DNA from: Gammaproteobacteria bacterium
GTDB lineage: Bacteria > Pseudomonadota > Gammaproteobacteria > Steroidobacterales > Steroidobacteraceae
Length of the DNA stretch: 64,000 bases
Assembly (NCBI GenBank): GCA_025355645.1
Contig: JANXZG010000003.1
Span: 1-64,000, forward strand
Reading direction: 5' to 3'
Shown: one piece after another, positions 26,721 through 34,236 of the stretch
Layout: the number at the start of each line of letters is the position of its first letter
How positions within the stretch are numbered: the first letter of the stretch is position 1
Program-made: the position numbers and the translations under genes
The notes under the pieces: generated by a model
Told to the model about the DNA's origin: nothing
Databases searched by the model: none
What the model saw: only the letters and a program-made list of their open reading frames with translations

Positions 26721-27761
26721 TCAGATGCTGTCCTTGTTTTGTGCCTTGAAGCGTGCCTCTTCGCGGCTGACCATGCCTTTCGTCACCATCTCCTGCAGGC
26801 ACTGATCGAGGGTCTGCATCCCGAGGCTCTGTCCAGTCTGGATCGCGGAATACATCTGCGCGATCTTGCCCTCGCGGATCAGGTTGCGGATCGCCGGCGT
26901 GCCAATCATGATTTCGTGCGCGGCGACGCGACCGCCGCCGATCTTCTTCATCAGCGTTTGCGAGATCACGGCGCGCAAGCTCTCCGAGAGCATGGCCCGG
27001 ACCATTTCCTTCTCGGCGGCCGGGAATACGTCGACGATGCGGTCGATGGTCTTGGCGGCAGAACTCGTGTGCAGCGTGCCAAATACAAGATGCCCGGTTT
27101 CCGCGGCGGTCAGGGCCAGTCGGATCGTCTCGAGGTCACGCATTTCGCCGACCAGGATCACGTCCGGATCCTCGCGCAGCGCCGAGCGTAGCGCCTCACT
27201 GAAGCCCAGCGTGTCGCGGTGCACTTCGCGCTGGTTGACGAGGCAGCGTTTGCTCTCGTGGACGAACTCGATCGGATCTTCGATCGTGAGGATATGGTCG
27301 GGCCGGTTATCGTTGCAGTGGTCCACCATGCCGGCCAATGTCGTCGACTTACCCGACCCGGTCGGCCCGGTCACAAGCACGAGGCCACGCGGCAGCATGC
27401 ACAAATCCTTGAAGGTCTTCGGCGCATTCAGCTCATCGAGCGTCAGGATCGTCGATGGAATGTTGCGGAACACAGCGCCGGCACCGCGATTCTGGTTGAA
27501 GGCGTTGACGCGGAAGCGCGCCAGTTTGGGGATTTCGAACGAAAAGTCGGTCTCGAAGAACTCTTCGAACGCCTTACGCTGCTTGTCGTTCATGATGTCA
27601 TACACCATGCTGTGCACTTCCTTGTGCACGAGCGCCGGCATGTTGACGCGCTTCATGTCGCCATCCACCCGGATCATCGGGGGGACGCCGGAGGACAGAT
27701 GCAGATCCGACGCGTTATTCTTGACCGCGAAGGCGAGAAGCTGCGCAATATCGACGGCCAT
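26721..27761 (-). CDS. pilT: PilT, type IV pilus retraction ATPase
   Basis: 346 residues. Walker A GPTGSGKST, ILTIEDPIEFVHESK (Asp box), VGEMRDLETIRLALTAAETGHLV (Walker B and AIRNLI-associated region), GTLHTSSAAKTIDRI (His box) and the AIRNLIREGK motif near the C-terminus all match PilT. It powers pilus depolymerisation at the inner membrane and thereby twitching. The start is ATG 27761 with AGGAG six bases upstream; a TTG one codon earlier is less likely. It is first of three ATPase genes and divergent from yggS. Confidence 0.95.
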   Translation of the reverse strand: MAVDIAQLLAFAVKNNASDLHLSSGVPPMIRVDGDMKRVNMPALVHKEVHSMVYDIMNDKQRKAFEEFFETDFSFEIPKLARFRVNAFNQNRGAGAVFRNIPSTILTLDELNAPKTFKDLCMLPRGLVLVTGPTGSGKSTTLAGMVDHCNDNRPDHILTIEDPIEFVHESKRCLVNQREVHRDTLGFSEALRSALREDPDVILVGEMRDLETIRLALTAAETGHLVFGTLHTSSAAKTIDRIVDVFPAAEKEMVRAMLSESLRAVISQTLMKKIGGGRVAAHEIMIGTPAIRNLIREGKIAQMYSAIQTGQSLGMQTLDQCLQEMVTKGMVSREEARFKAQNKDSI

Positions 27762-27824
27762 CAACGGCTCCTGATTAGGCCAAAGTAGGCCGTCTGAAGT
27801 ATAGGGAGGGTGCCATCACCCAAT

Positions 27825-28526
27825 ATGTTAACCGGTCCGCACAATTTAGGTTCTCACTTACGCGATATCAGGGCCCGGATCGAACAGGCAGCCGTCCAGG
27901 CGGGCCGGGACCCTGCCGGGGTTACCTTGGTTGCAGTCTCAAAGACGCAGCCTGCCGAATCCGTGCGCGAGGCCGCCACGCTGGGCGTCACGGAATTTGC
28001 AGAGAATTATGTGCGCGAAGCAGCGGATAAGATCGAAGTTCTGCGCGATTTACCGCTTAACTGGCACTTCATTGGCGCAATTCAGGCCAATAAGACCCGT
28101 GCCATAGCCGGGCACTTTGCCTGGGTCCACAGCGTCGATCGGCTCAGCGTGGCGCGGCGCCTGTCCGAACAGCGCCCGTTTCATGCGCCCGCGCTGAACC
28201 TGTGCATCCAGGTCGCCCTGGTGCCGGAACCCCACAAGAGCGGCGCCCCGCTAGCTGACCTGACGGAGTTGGCCGATGCGATCGGCGCCCTGCCGCGCCT
28301 GAAATTGCGCGGGCTGATGTGCCTGCCGCCAGCAACGCCGGAGATTGGCGCGCAGCGCGCAGTCTTTGCCCGCCTGCGCCAGTTGCTGGAAGGATTGAAC
28401 GCGCGGGGCCTGGCTCTCGATACACTGTCGATGGGAATGAGCGGCGATTTCGAGGCTGCGATTGCGGAAGGCGCGACGCACGTGCGCATTGGCACTGCGC
28501 TATTCGGTCTGCGGCAGCAGCCTTAA
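27825..28526 (+). CDS. yggS: YggS family pyridoxal phosphate homeostasis protein
   Basis: 233 residues. PLP-binding protein of the alanine racemase N-terminal fold that buffers PLP and affects amino-acid pools. VTLVAVSKTQPAESVREA holds the PLP Lys; FAENYVREAADK, WHFIGAIQANKTRA, and LSMGMSGDFEAAIAEGATHVRIGTALFG are classic. The start is ATG 27825, giving the normal length; GTG 27810 is an alternative. YggS-proC-yggT is a conserved order. Confidence 0.93.
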   Translation: MLTGPHNLGSHLRDIRARIEQAAVQAGRDPAGVTLVAVSKTQPAESVREAATLGVTEFAENYVREAADKIEVLRDLPLNWHFIGAIQANKTRAIAGHFAWVHSVDRLSVARRLSEQRPFHAPALNLCIQVALVPEPHKSGAPLADLTELADAIGALPRLKLRGLMCLPPATPEIGAQRAVFARLRQLLEGLNARGLALDTLSMGMSGDFEAAIAEGATHVRIGTALFGLRQQP

Positions 28527-28547
28527 GGCTTAAGGAAGGCAAGCAAC

Positions 28548-29393
28548 ATGATCAACATCCGAAAATTGGCCTTCATAGGTGGCGGCAACATGGCCGGCGC
28601 CCTGATCGGTGGCCTGATCAAGCGCGGAGTTGCCGCGAGCCACCTGGTCGTCGCCGACCCGAGCGCCGAACAGCGCGAGCGGCTCGCAACAGACTACGGC
28701 GTCGGGCAGACCGCGGACAACGCCGAGGCGGTGCGCGGCGCCGAGGTGGTGCTGCTCGCCGTCAAGCCCCAGCAGATGCGCGCAGTAGCGCTCGCGCTGG
28801 CACCTCATTTGAATGCCCTCGCGCAGCAGCCTGCGGTGCCGCTGGTCATCTCGGTCGCCGCCGGCATTCCGCACGCAGCGCTGGCCCGATGGTTCGGTCC
28901 TGCCGTACCCGTGGTGCGCACGATGCCCAACCGTCCGGCTCTGAATGGTTTTGGCGCCACGGGCCTGTATGCGCCCGCGGCGGTGGGCGCCGCGAACCGC
29001 GCGCTGGCCGAATCGATCATGGCAGCGGTCAGCGCGACCGTCTGGGTCGAGCATGAATCGCAGATGGACACCGTCACCGCGCTCTCCGGTAGCGGCCCGG
29101 CCTATTTCTTTTTGTTCATGGAGGCCCTGCAGGCGGCCGCGCACGAACGCGGCCTGCCGGCTGATGTCGCACATCGGCTGACCCTCGAAACCGCGTTCGG
29201 GGCGGCGCAGATGGCGCGTCATTCGACCGATTCCCTTGCCACGCTGCGCGAGCAAGTCACTTCCAAGGGTGGCACGACTGCCGCGGCGATCGCGGTGCTG
29301 GACGCGGCGGGCCTGCGCGCAATCGTCGCGCATGCAGTTGCCGCTGCCGACCGACGCTCGGCGGAACTAGCTGCCGAATTCGCGGCACCTTGA
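28548..29393 (+). CDS. proC: pyrroline-5-carboxylate reductase
   Basis: 281 residues; last step of proline synthesis, reducing pyrroline-5-carboxylate with NAD(P)H. LAFIGGGNMAGALIGGL is the dinucleotide site; VVRTMPNRPALNGFGATGLYA and SGSGPAYFFLFMEAL with the C-terminal TSKGGTTAAAIAVLD are family signatures. A good ribosome-binding site (AAGGAAGG) precedes ATG 28548. It lies 21 bases after yggS. Confidence 0.95.
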   Translation: MINIRKLAFIGGGNMAGALIGGLIKRGVAASHLVVADPSAEQRERLATDYGVGQTADNAEAVRGAEVVLLAVKPQQMRAVALALAPHLNALAQQPAVPLVISVAAGIPHAALARWFGPAVPVVRTMPNRPALNGFGATGLYAPAAVGAANRALAESIMAAVSATVWVEHESQMDTVTALSGSGPAYFFLFMEALQAAAHERGLPADVAHRLTLETAFGAAQMARHSTDSLATLREQVTSKGGTTAAAIAVLDAAGLRAIVAHAVAAADRRSAELAAEFAAP

Positions 29394-29404
29394 GGGCCAG
29401 GTAA

Positions 29405-29932
29405 GTGGATGCCCTTCGCTTTGTCGTCGACATCCTGCTGTGGCTGCTGACGCTCGCCTTCGTTCTGCGCCTGCTGCTGCAGCTGGTCCGCGCCAATTTC
29501 CGCGATCCACTGGCCGATGCGGTCGTGCGCGCCACCAACTGGCTGGTCCTGCCGCTGCGTCGCGTGCTGCCGCCGATCGGCAAGCTAGACACTGCGACCG
29601 TGGTCGCGGTGTTGTGCGCCGCCACGGTGCACACGGCAGCTATGCTGGGACTCAGCGGTGGCGGGCTCGGCAATCCGGGCGCCCTCGCACGCGGCATTGT
29701 CATTGACCTCATCGCCATGGTGCTGCGCATCTACCTGGTCGCCCTGCTGCTGTACTGGCTGACGAGCACCATTGCCGCGGGTGCCTACGCGCCGGGAATG
29801 CGGCTGCTGGCACAACTGTGCGAGCCACTCCTGCAGCGGGTGCGCCGGGTGATCCCGCCGATCGGGCAGATCGACTTTTCGATGCTGTGGGTATCGATCG
29901 GCATCTGCGCGTTGCTGATTCTGCTGCGCTGA
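29405..29932 (+). CDS. yggT: YggT family membrane protein
   Basis: 175 residues in two YGGT repeats, each a pair of hydrophobic helices with a FRDPLADAVVRATNWLVLPLR or APGMRLLAQLCEPLLQRVRRVIPP segment between. Function is not established; it is linked to osmotic tolerance and, in other groups, to division or thylakoid factors. The start is GTG 29405, 11 bases after the proC stop. Same operon as yggS-proC. Confidence 0.88.
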   Translation: MDALRFVVDILLWLLTLAFVLRLLLQLVRANFRDPLADAVVRATNWLVLPLRRVLPPIGKLDTATVVAVLCAATVHTAAMLGLSGGGLGNPGALARGIVIDLIAMVLRIYLVALLLYWLTSTIAAGAYAPGMRLLAQLCEPLLQRVRRVIPPIGQIDFSMLWVSIGICALLILLR

Positions 29933-30208
29933 CTTTGCCAGCGTCACGCAATGCGTGGCTCATGCGGAATGCTCAGAGACTGTCCTAGCTGCCTGAAAAC
30001 GCTGTGAAGTACGCGACCTGCTGCGCACGTTGCCGGGCCACCATGCCGCCGGACTCGGAAAAATCAGACTCTTCCGCGCAGCCTTGGCACGAAAATATTT
30101 TTTATTTTCGCTCAACATCGGCTTTTTTCTATGTTATTTTCGGCGCCGACATAAGTTTTTGCGGGCATAACGCCCGCGTTCGCAACCCCTCAGCAGGAGA
30201 TCATGCAT
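29933..30208. other. AT-rich leader region of the HU-like gene
   Basis: No gene seen. An AT-rich 8-bp inverted repeat lies at 30090-30110 (CGAAAATA/TATTTTCG). A GC-rich hairpin (GCGGGC ATAAC GCCCGC, 30161-30177) sits in the presumed 5' leader about 15 bases before the AGGAG ribosome-binding site. The promoter is probably in the T-rich stretch 30095-30135, but I cannot assign -35/-10 boxes with confidence. Confidence 0.45.
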
Positions 30209-30520
30209 ATGGCAAAGAAGAATGCAGCACCGACTAAGTCCGAAATTCTGACCAGTATTTCCAAGGATAACGAGCTGACCAAGAAGCAGGTCGGAGCCGT
30301 ATTTGACTCACTTTCCGCCGTCATCAAGAAGAGCCTTCGCGGCCACGGCGTGTTCACTTTCCCCGGCCTCATGAAGATGAAGGTCGTCAAGAAGCCGGCG
30401 ACCAAGGCCCGGGAAGGCATCAATCCTTTCAACGGTGAGAAGATCATGTTCAAGGCGAAGCCGGCGAGCAAGAAGGTGCGCATTGCGGCACTGAAGACGC
30501 TCAAGGAATTCGTGAACTGA
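30209..30520 (+). CDS. HU/IHF-family DNA-binding protein
   Basis: 103 residues. Small basic histone-like protein: SEILTSISKDNELTKKQVGAVFDSL forms the dimerisation helices and GVFTFPGLMKMKVVKKPATKAREGINPFNGE the beta-arm, with the Pro that intercalates DNA. The Lys/Ala-rich MAKKNAAPTK N-terminus marks the longer HU subgroup found beside classical hupB in many proteobacteria. ATG 30209 is favoured because AGGAG lies nine bases upstream; ATG 30203 would be too close. Confidence 0.88.
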   Translation: MAKKNAAPTKSEILTSISKDNELTKKQVGAVFDSLSAVIKKSLRGHGVFTFPGLMKMKVVKKPATKAREGINPFNGEKIMFKAKPASKKVRIAALKTLKEFVN

Positions 30521-30534
30521 GCTTTGGCATTGTT

Positions 30535-30570
30535 CCGGAGCGGCTTGTCTCTGTGAGTCAGCCGCTCCGG
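30535..30570. terminator. hairpin between convergent HU-like and hydrolase genes
   Basis: An 11-bp perfect inverted repeat (CCGGAGCGGCT and AGCCGCTCCGG, 14-base loop) lies just after the HU-like stop and runs into the end of the convergent hydrolase gene. There is no long T tract, so intrinsic termination may be weak, but the position suits a two-way terminator. Confidence 0.5.
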
Positions 30571-31169
30571 ATTTCCCTCTCGATTGCGTCGCGCAACTCG
30601 ACCAGATGGCCGTGAAAGAAATGCCCGACGCCTGCCAGCATCACGAGCCGCGCCGCAGGCCCATGTGCCTCCGCCCAGGTGCGCACGGCTTTGGAATCGA
30701 CCACATCGTCGGCCTCACCCTGCACAATCAGCCACGGGCAATCCGGGGCTAAAAAGCCCGTAAATTCAAAGCGCCCGACGGGTGGGGCAATCAGGATCAA
30801 CCGCGCTGGCGCAATCCTCTGTGCCAGACGCATGGCGACATAGGCGCCAAACGAAAACCCGGCAATCAGCACCTGGCGAGCGGGCCAGCGCGTGACGCCC
30901 CAGGCCGCGATCGCCGCGGCATCCTCGCTCTCGCCGCGCCCATCGTCGTAGGTCCCTGCGCTCGCGCCGACACCCCTGAAATTGAACCGGATCGTCGGCA
31001 TGCCGCAGGCACTAAGGGCGCGCGCCACGGTGGTGACGACCTTGTTGTCCATGGTGCCGCTGAACAAAGGGTGCGGATGACACAGGATGGCAAAGGGGGT
31101 GTCCGCGCTGCTGCCCTCCTCGACGCTGGCCTCGAGCAGCCCGGTGGGCCCGCCGATCATCACTTTCAT
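30558..31169 (-). CDS. alpha/beta-hydrolase, dienelactone hydrolase-like
   Basis: 203 residues. CHPHPLFSGTMDNKVV and TIRFNFRGVGASAGTYDDG are the start of the fold; the nucleophile elbow is AGFSFGAYVAMRLA (Ser), with VQGEADDVVDS (Asp) and GVGHFFHGHLVEL (His) completing the triad. Members of this group (COG2945) are predicted carboxyl-ester hydrolases with unknown substrate. ATG 31169 forms an ATGA overlap with the FKBP gene upstream, so the two are co-translated. Confidence 0.82.
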   Translation of the reverse strand: MKVMIGGPTGLLEASVEEGSSADTPFAILCHPHPLFSGTMDNKVVTTVARALSACGMPTIRFNFRGVGASAGTYDDGRGESEDAAAIAAWGVTRWPARQVLIAGFSFGAYVAMRLAQRIAPARLILIAPPVGRFEFTGFLAPDCPWLIVQGEADDVVDSKAVRTWAEAHGPAARLVMLAGVGHFFHGHLVELRDAIEREIRSG

Positions 31170-31594
31170 TCTATCGACACCAGCTCCACATCGAACAGCA
31201 GGGTCGCCCCCGGCGGTATCACGGCGCCCGCGCCGCGCTCCCCGTAGGCCAGTTCCGGCGGGATGACCAGTTCTCGCCTGCCACGCACTTTCATGCCGAG
31301 CACGCCCTCGTCCCATCCCTTGATGACCTGGCTCGCGCCGAGCTTGAACTTAAGCGGTGCGCCGCTGGCCTGGGAGCTGTCAAAGAGACGGCCCTTATGG
31401 TCCGGCGCGTCAGGCTCGAAGATCCAGCCCATGTAATCGACGCCGGCCGTTTGGCCCGCGGCTATCGCCGGGCCCGCGCCCGGCGACAAGTCGACGATCT
31501 CAAAAGGGTGATGCGCGCGGGGCGCGGTCGCAGGCGTTTTATCGTGGCAGGCCATCAGCAGGCACAAGCCAGCGCCGAGCACTAGATAACGCAT
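31166..31594 (-). CDS. FKBP-type peptidyl-prolyl isomerase, lipoprotein
   Basis: 142 residues. A signal sequence ends in lipobox LLMAC, so it is probably lipid-anchored in the envelope. The FKBP domain spans about 45-142: GVDYMGW, LFDSSQASG, GASQVIKGWDEGVLGMKVRG and RRELVIPPELAYGERGAG. It helps fold proteins by isomerising proline bonds. The domain carries a short insertion (EPDAPDHKG) before FDSS, seen in some family members. Confidence 0.9.
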   Translation of the reverse strand: MRYLVLGAGLCLLMACHDKTPATAPRAHHPFEIVDLSPGAGPAIAAGQTAGVDYMGWIFEPDAPDHKGRLFDSSQASGAPLKFKLGASQVIKGWDEGVLGMKVRGRRELVIPPELAYGERGAGAVIPPGATLLFDVELVSIE

Positions 31595-31650
31595 GGCAGG
31601 AGATCAGAAGGCATACCGGAGCATTGTAGCGCCGGATACGGTGCGATCGG

Positions 31651-31890
31651 CTAGTCCTTGGTTTCCCAGCTGCCGCGCATCTTGTCGGCCCAGCTCTTGT
31701 AGCTATGCCAGCTGTACAGGGAGTTGGTAATCGCAGCATGGCGGCCACCGACTTTCTCGCTGCGCTTCAGCAGATTCGCGTAGGCATCGCGCGTCATGCC
31801 GGCGCCAACCGCGGTACCTCCCATTTGCGGGCGCGGGACTCCGCGCCGGTCCAAGCCTTTGTATCGAATCGGCTGCTTTGTGTCGCTCAT
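31651..31890 (-). CDS. small conserved-looking hypothetical protein
   Basis: 79 residues from ATG 31890 (MSDTKQPIRYKGLDRRG). It is basic, has no signal or membrane segment, and includes GGTAVGAGMTRDAYANLLKR. I recognise no family. The frame extends upstream but the residues there look non-coding. It stands alone between the FKBP gene and ppnN. Confidence 0.55.
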   Translation of the reverse strand: MSDTKQPIRYKGLDRRGVPRPQMGGTAVGAGMTRDAYANLLKRSEKVGGRHAAITNSLYSWHSYKSWADKMRGSWETKD

Positions 31891-32053
31891 CTTGGTTGCC
31901 TTTGACCTCGCGTACAACACTAAGGTTGACCAGTCGGTGTCGACAGGAACTGTGTCACAAGTAGCCGGGGTTTGGCGGTGCCATACCACAGCAATGCGAT
32001 GCACCTCTCTGGTAACGACGCGGTAAGTTAAATGGAGGGAAACGCGGGTTTGT

Positions 32054-33439
32054 TCAGGCCACCAAGCGATAGCACGGCACGTACTCAGAACCGGCGAGCT
32101 TCATGCGGCGTTGTGCGACGAAGGAGCGCAGCAATTCATCCAGCGGCGTCATGATCGCAGCATCGCCGCGCAGCTCAAAGGGGCCATGCCGCTCAATAGC
32201 GGTGATGCCGTACTCCTTGACGTTGCCGGCCACGATGCCGGACAGGGCCCGGCGCATGTCCGCGACCAGTTCATGCACCGGCCGGTCCTTCGAGAGCTGC
32301 AGGGAGCGCATCGATTCATGCGAGACGTTGAACGGCAGCTGGAATTCCATCGGGATCTTCAGCAGCCAGTTGAAGCCATAGGAATCGCTCGCCTGGCGGC
32401 GGTGGTCGCGTACCTCGGCCAGGCCTTCGACCATTGCGCGACCGACCGCCGCCGGGTCAGCGAGGATGATTCGGTAGCGCGACTGCGCCTGCTTGCCCAA
32501 GGTGGTGCCGATGAAGCGATGGATCTGCTGGAAATACTCGGCGGCCCGAGCGGGACCGGTGAAAACAAGCGGAAACGGGATCTGGTGGTTGGCCGGATCG
32601 AGCAGGATGCCGAGCAGGTACAGGATCTCCTCGGCGGTGCCGGCGCCACCGGGAAACACCACGATGCCGTGGCCGAGGCGTACAAAGGCTTCCAGGCGCT
32701 TCTCGATGTCCGGCATGATCACCAGGTCGCTGACGATCGCGTTTGGGGGCTCTGCCCCGATGATCCCAGGCTCGGTCAGCCCGATGTAGCGGCCCGGCCA
32801 GATGCGCTGCTTCGAGTGCCCTATCGTCGCACCCTTCATCGGCCCTTTCATGGCCCCGGGGCCGCAACCCGTACACACGTCCATGCCGCGCAGCCCAATT
32901 TCGTAGCCAACTTTCTTGGTGTACTCGTACTCGTCGCGCGGAATCGAGTGGCCGCCCCAGCAGACCACCAGGTTCGGGTTGCCGGGCTGGTCGAAAATCC
33001 GCGCATTGCGCAGGATGTGAAACACCGCATTGGTAATGCTGGTCGAGGAGGCGAGGTCAAAGCGGCCGCTGTCGACGATCTCATTGGAAATGAACACGAC
33101 ATCGCGCAGTACCGCGTATAGGTGTTCCTGCAGTCCCTTGATCATGACGCCATCGACGAAGGCATCCGCCGGGGCGTTCTTGATCTCGAGCTTGATGCCC
33201 CTCGCCTCGCGCACGATCTTCAGGTCGAAATCCTTGAATTTCTCGAAGATCAGCCGCGAATCGTCGATCGGATTGCCGGCATTGAGCACCGCGAGCGCGC
33301 ACTGGCGAAATAGCGGGTACAGCCCCCCCTGGCCCGAATCGAGCAGTTTCGCGATCTCATGCTGGGAAAGGTATTCGAGACTGCCCTTTGGCCCGACCCG
33401 GGCATCGACCATGTCGGAAGAGATGATTTCGGTTTGCAA
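32054..33439 (-). CDS. ppnN: pyrimidine/purine nucleotide 5'-monophosphate nucleosidase PpnN
   Basis: 461 residues (E. coli YgdH/PpnN 454). A LOG-family central domain carries VVCWGGHSIPRDEYEY, CTGCGPGAMKGPMKGA and FPGGAGTAEEILYLLGILL, the nucleotide-cleaving signature; N- and C-terminal extensions are the PpnN-specific domains. The enzyme splits nucleoside monophosphates to base plus ribose-5-phosphate and binds (p)ppGpp in E. coli. The start appears to be TTG 33439; ATG 33412 is the nearest alternative. Confidence 0.9.
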   Translation of the reverse strand: MQTEIISSDMVDARVGPKGSLEYLSQHEIAKLLDSGQGGLYPLFRQCALAVLNAGNPIDDSRLIFEKFKDFDLKIVREARGIKLEIKNAPADAFVDGVMIKGLQEHLYAVLRDVVFISNEIVDSGRFDLASSTSITNAVFHILRNARIFDQPGNPNLVVCWGGHSIPRDEYEYTKKVGYEIGLRGMDVCTGCGPGAMKGPMKGATIGHSKQRIWPGRYIGLTEPGIIGAEPPNAIVSDLVIMPDIEKRLEAFVRLGHGIVVFPGGAGTAEEILYLLGILLDPANHQIPFPLVFTGPARAAEYFQQIHRFIGTTLGKQAQSRYRIILADPAAVGRAMVEGLAEVRDHRRQASDSYGFNWLLKIPMEFQLPFNVSHESMRSLQLSKDRPVHELVADMRRALSGIVAGNVKEYGITAIERHGPFELRGDAAIMTPLDELLRSFVAQRRMKLAGSEYVPCYRLVA

Positions 33440-33449
33440 CGGCGGGCCC

Positions 33450-33959
33450 CTAGGGAAGGATGTCTATCGGCGTATTGTCCTGCGTGCGCATCCAGACCTC
33501 GACCATGTCGGAATTTGACAGGGCGATACAGCCGTTGGTCCAGTCGGTAGTCGCATAGTATGCCGTTGAGTGGCTGGGAGAATTGGGAAATCCGTGAATC
33601 ATGATGGCTCCGCCCGCCTGCCAGCCCCGCTGGCGCGCGCGGCGCTGGTCGTCAGGATTCGGGTAGGACACCAGGATCGACAAGAAATAGCTGCTGCGCG
33701 TGTTGCGTGCGGCGAGCTCGTAGTGCCCTTCTGGGGTGCGGTAATCGTTCTCCCGTTCCTTATGCCCAACCGGATTGAGCCCGAGCGAGATCCGGTACGA
33801 GCCCAGCATTTCACCGGCCCGGTACAGATACAGCTTGCGCTCTGCCTTGTGCACGACGACCCGGTCGGCAGGCGTCAATTCTTCCGCGCTGGCGGGAGTG
33901 CCCGGCAAGGGGAAAGCGGCAAGGGCGACGATCAGCAGCAGATAGTATCGGGCGATCAT
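33450..33959 (-). CDS. L,D-transpeptidase-family protein (YkuD domain)
   Basis: 169 residues with a signal peptide (1-25). The YkuD domain includes VVVHKAERKLYLYRAGE, GYxTPEGHY-type NDYRTPEGHYELA, IMIHGFPN with H122, and DWTNGCIALSN with the catalytic Cys144. The motif TNGC replaces the common SHGC, as in YafK-like members. It would act on peptidoglycan cross-bridges or on lipoprotein attachment in the periplasm. The next gene in line upstream encodes a lytic transglycosylase. Confidence 0.85.
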   Translation of the reverse strand: MIARYYLLLIVALAAFPLPGTPASAEELTPADRVVVHKAERKLYLYRAGEMLGSYRISLGLNPVGHKERENDYRTPEGHYELAARNTRSSYFLSILVSYPNPDDQRRARQRGWQAGGAIMIHGFPNSPSHSTAYYATTDWTNGCIALSNSDMVEVWMRTQDNTPIDILP

Positions 33960-34236
33960 GGCCGCAAATTATACTGCGTTCGGCGCGCGACAAAATCCGC
34001 GCTGTCGACCCGCCCTCCGGTACTGAGACTCAAGTCACGGCTCCTGCGCACAATGGCCGTGCAGCACGGCAGATATCCTGCCGGAGCATCGCCTGCTTTC
34101 GCAGACGCGTTGGACAGACGGTCAACTGCCAATTTCAATGATTTGGTTCAATGTGTTGCAGGCCTGAGCGTACGCGTCAGGCGGCACCGCTAAAGCGGAT
34201 GTGGCTTTGCATTGCGGCCCTGCCAGTCGAACCATC
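33960..34236. other. intergenic region without visible gene
   Basis: 277 bases between the L,D-transpeptidase start and the end of the mltD-like gene. I see no reading frame with recognisable content, no tRNA and no strong hairpin. Confidence 0.4.

Noticed and set aside
29933-30202. Small RNA gene before the HU-like gene
   Set aside because: Inverted repeats are present, but no promoter plus terminator arrangement supports a separate transcript.
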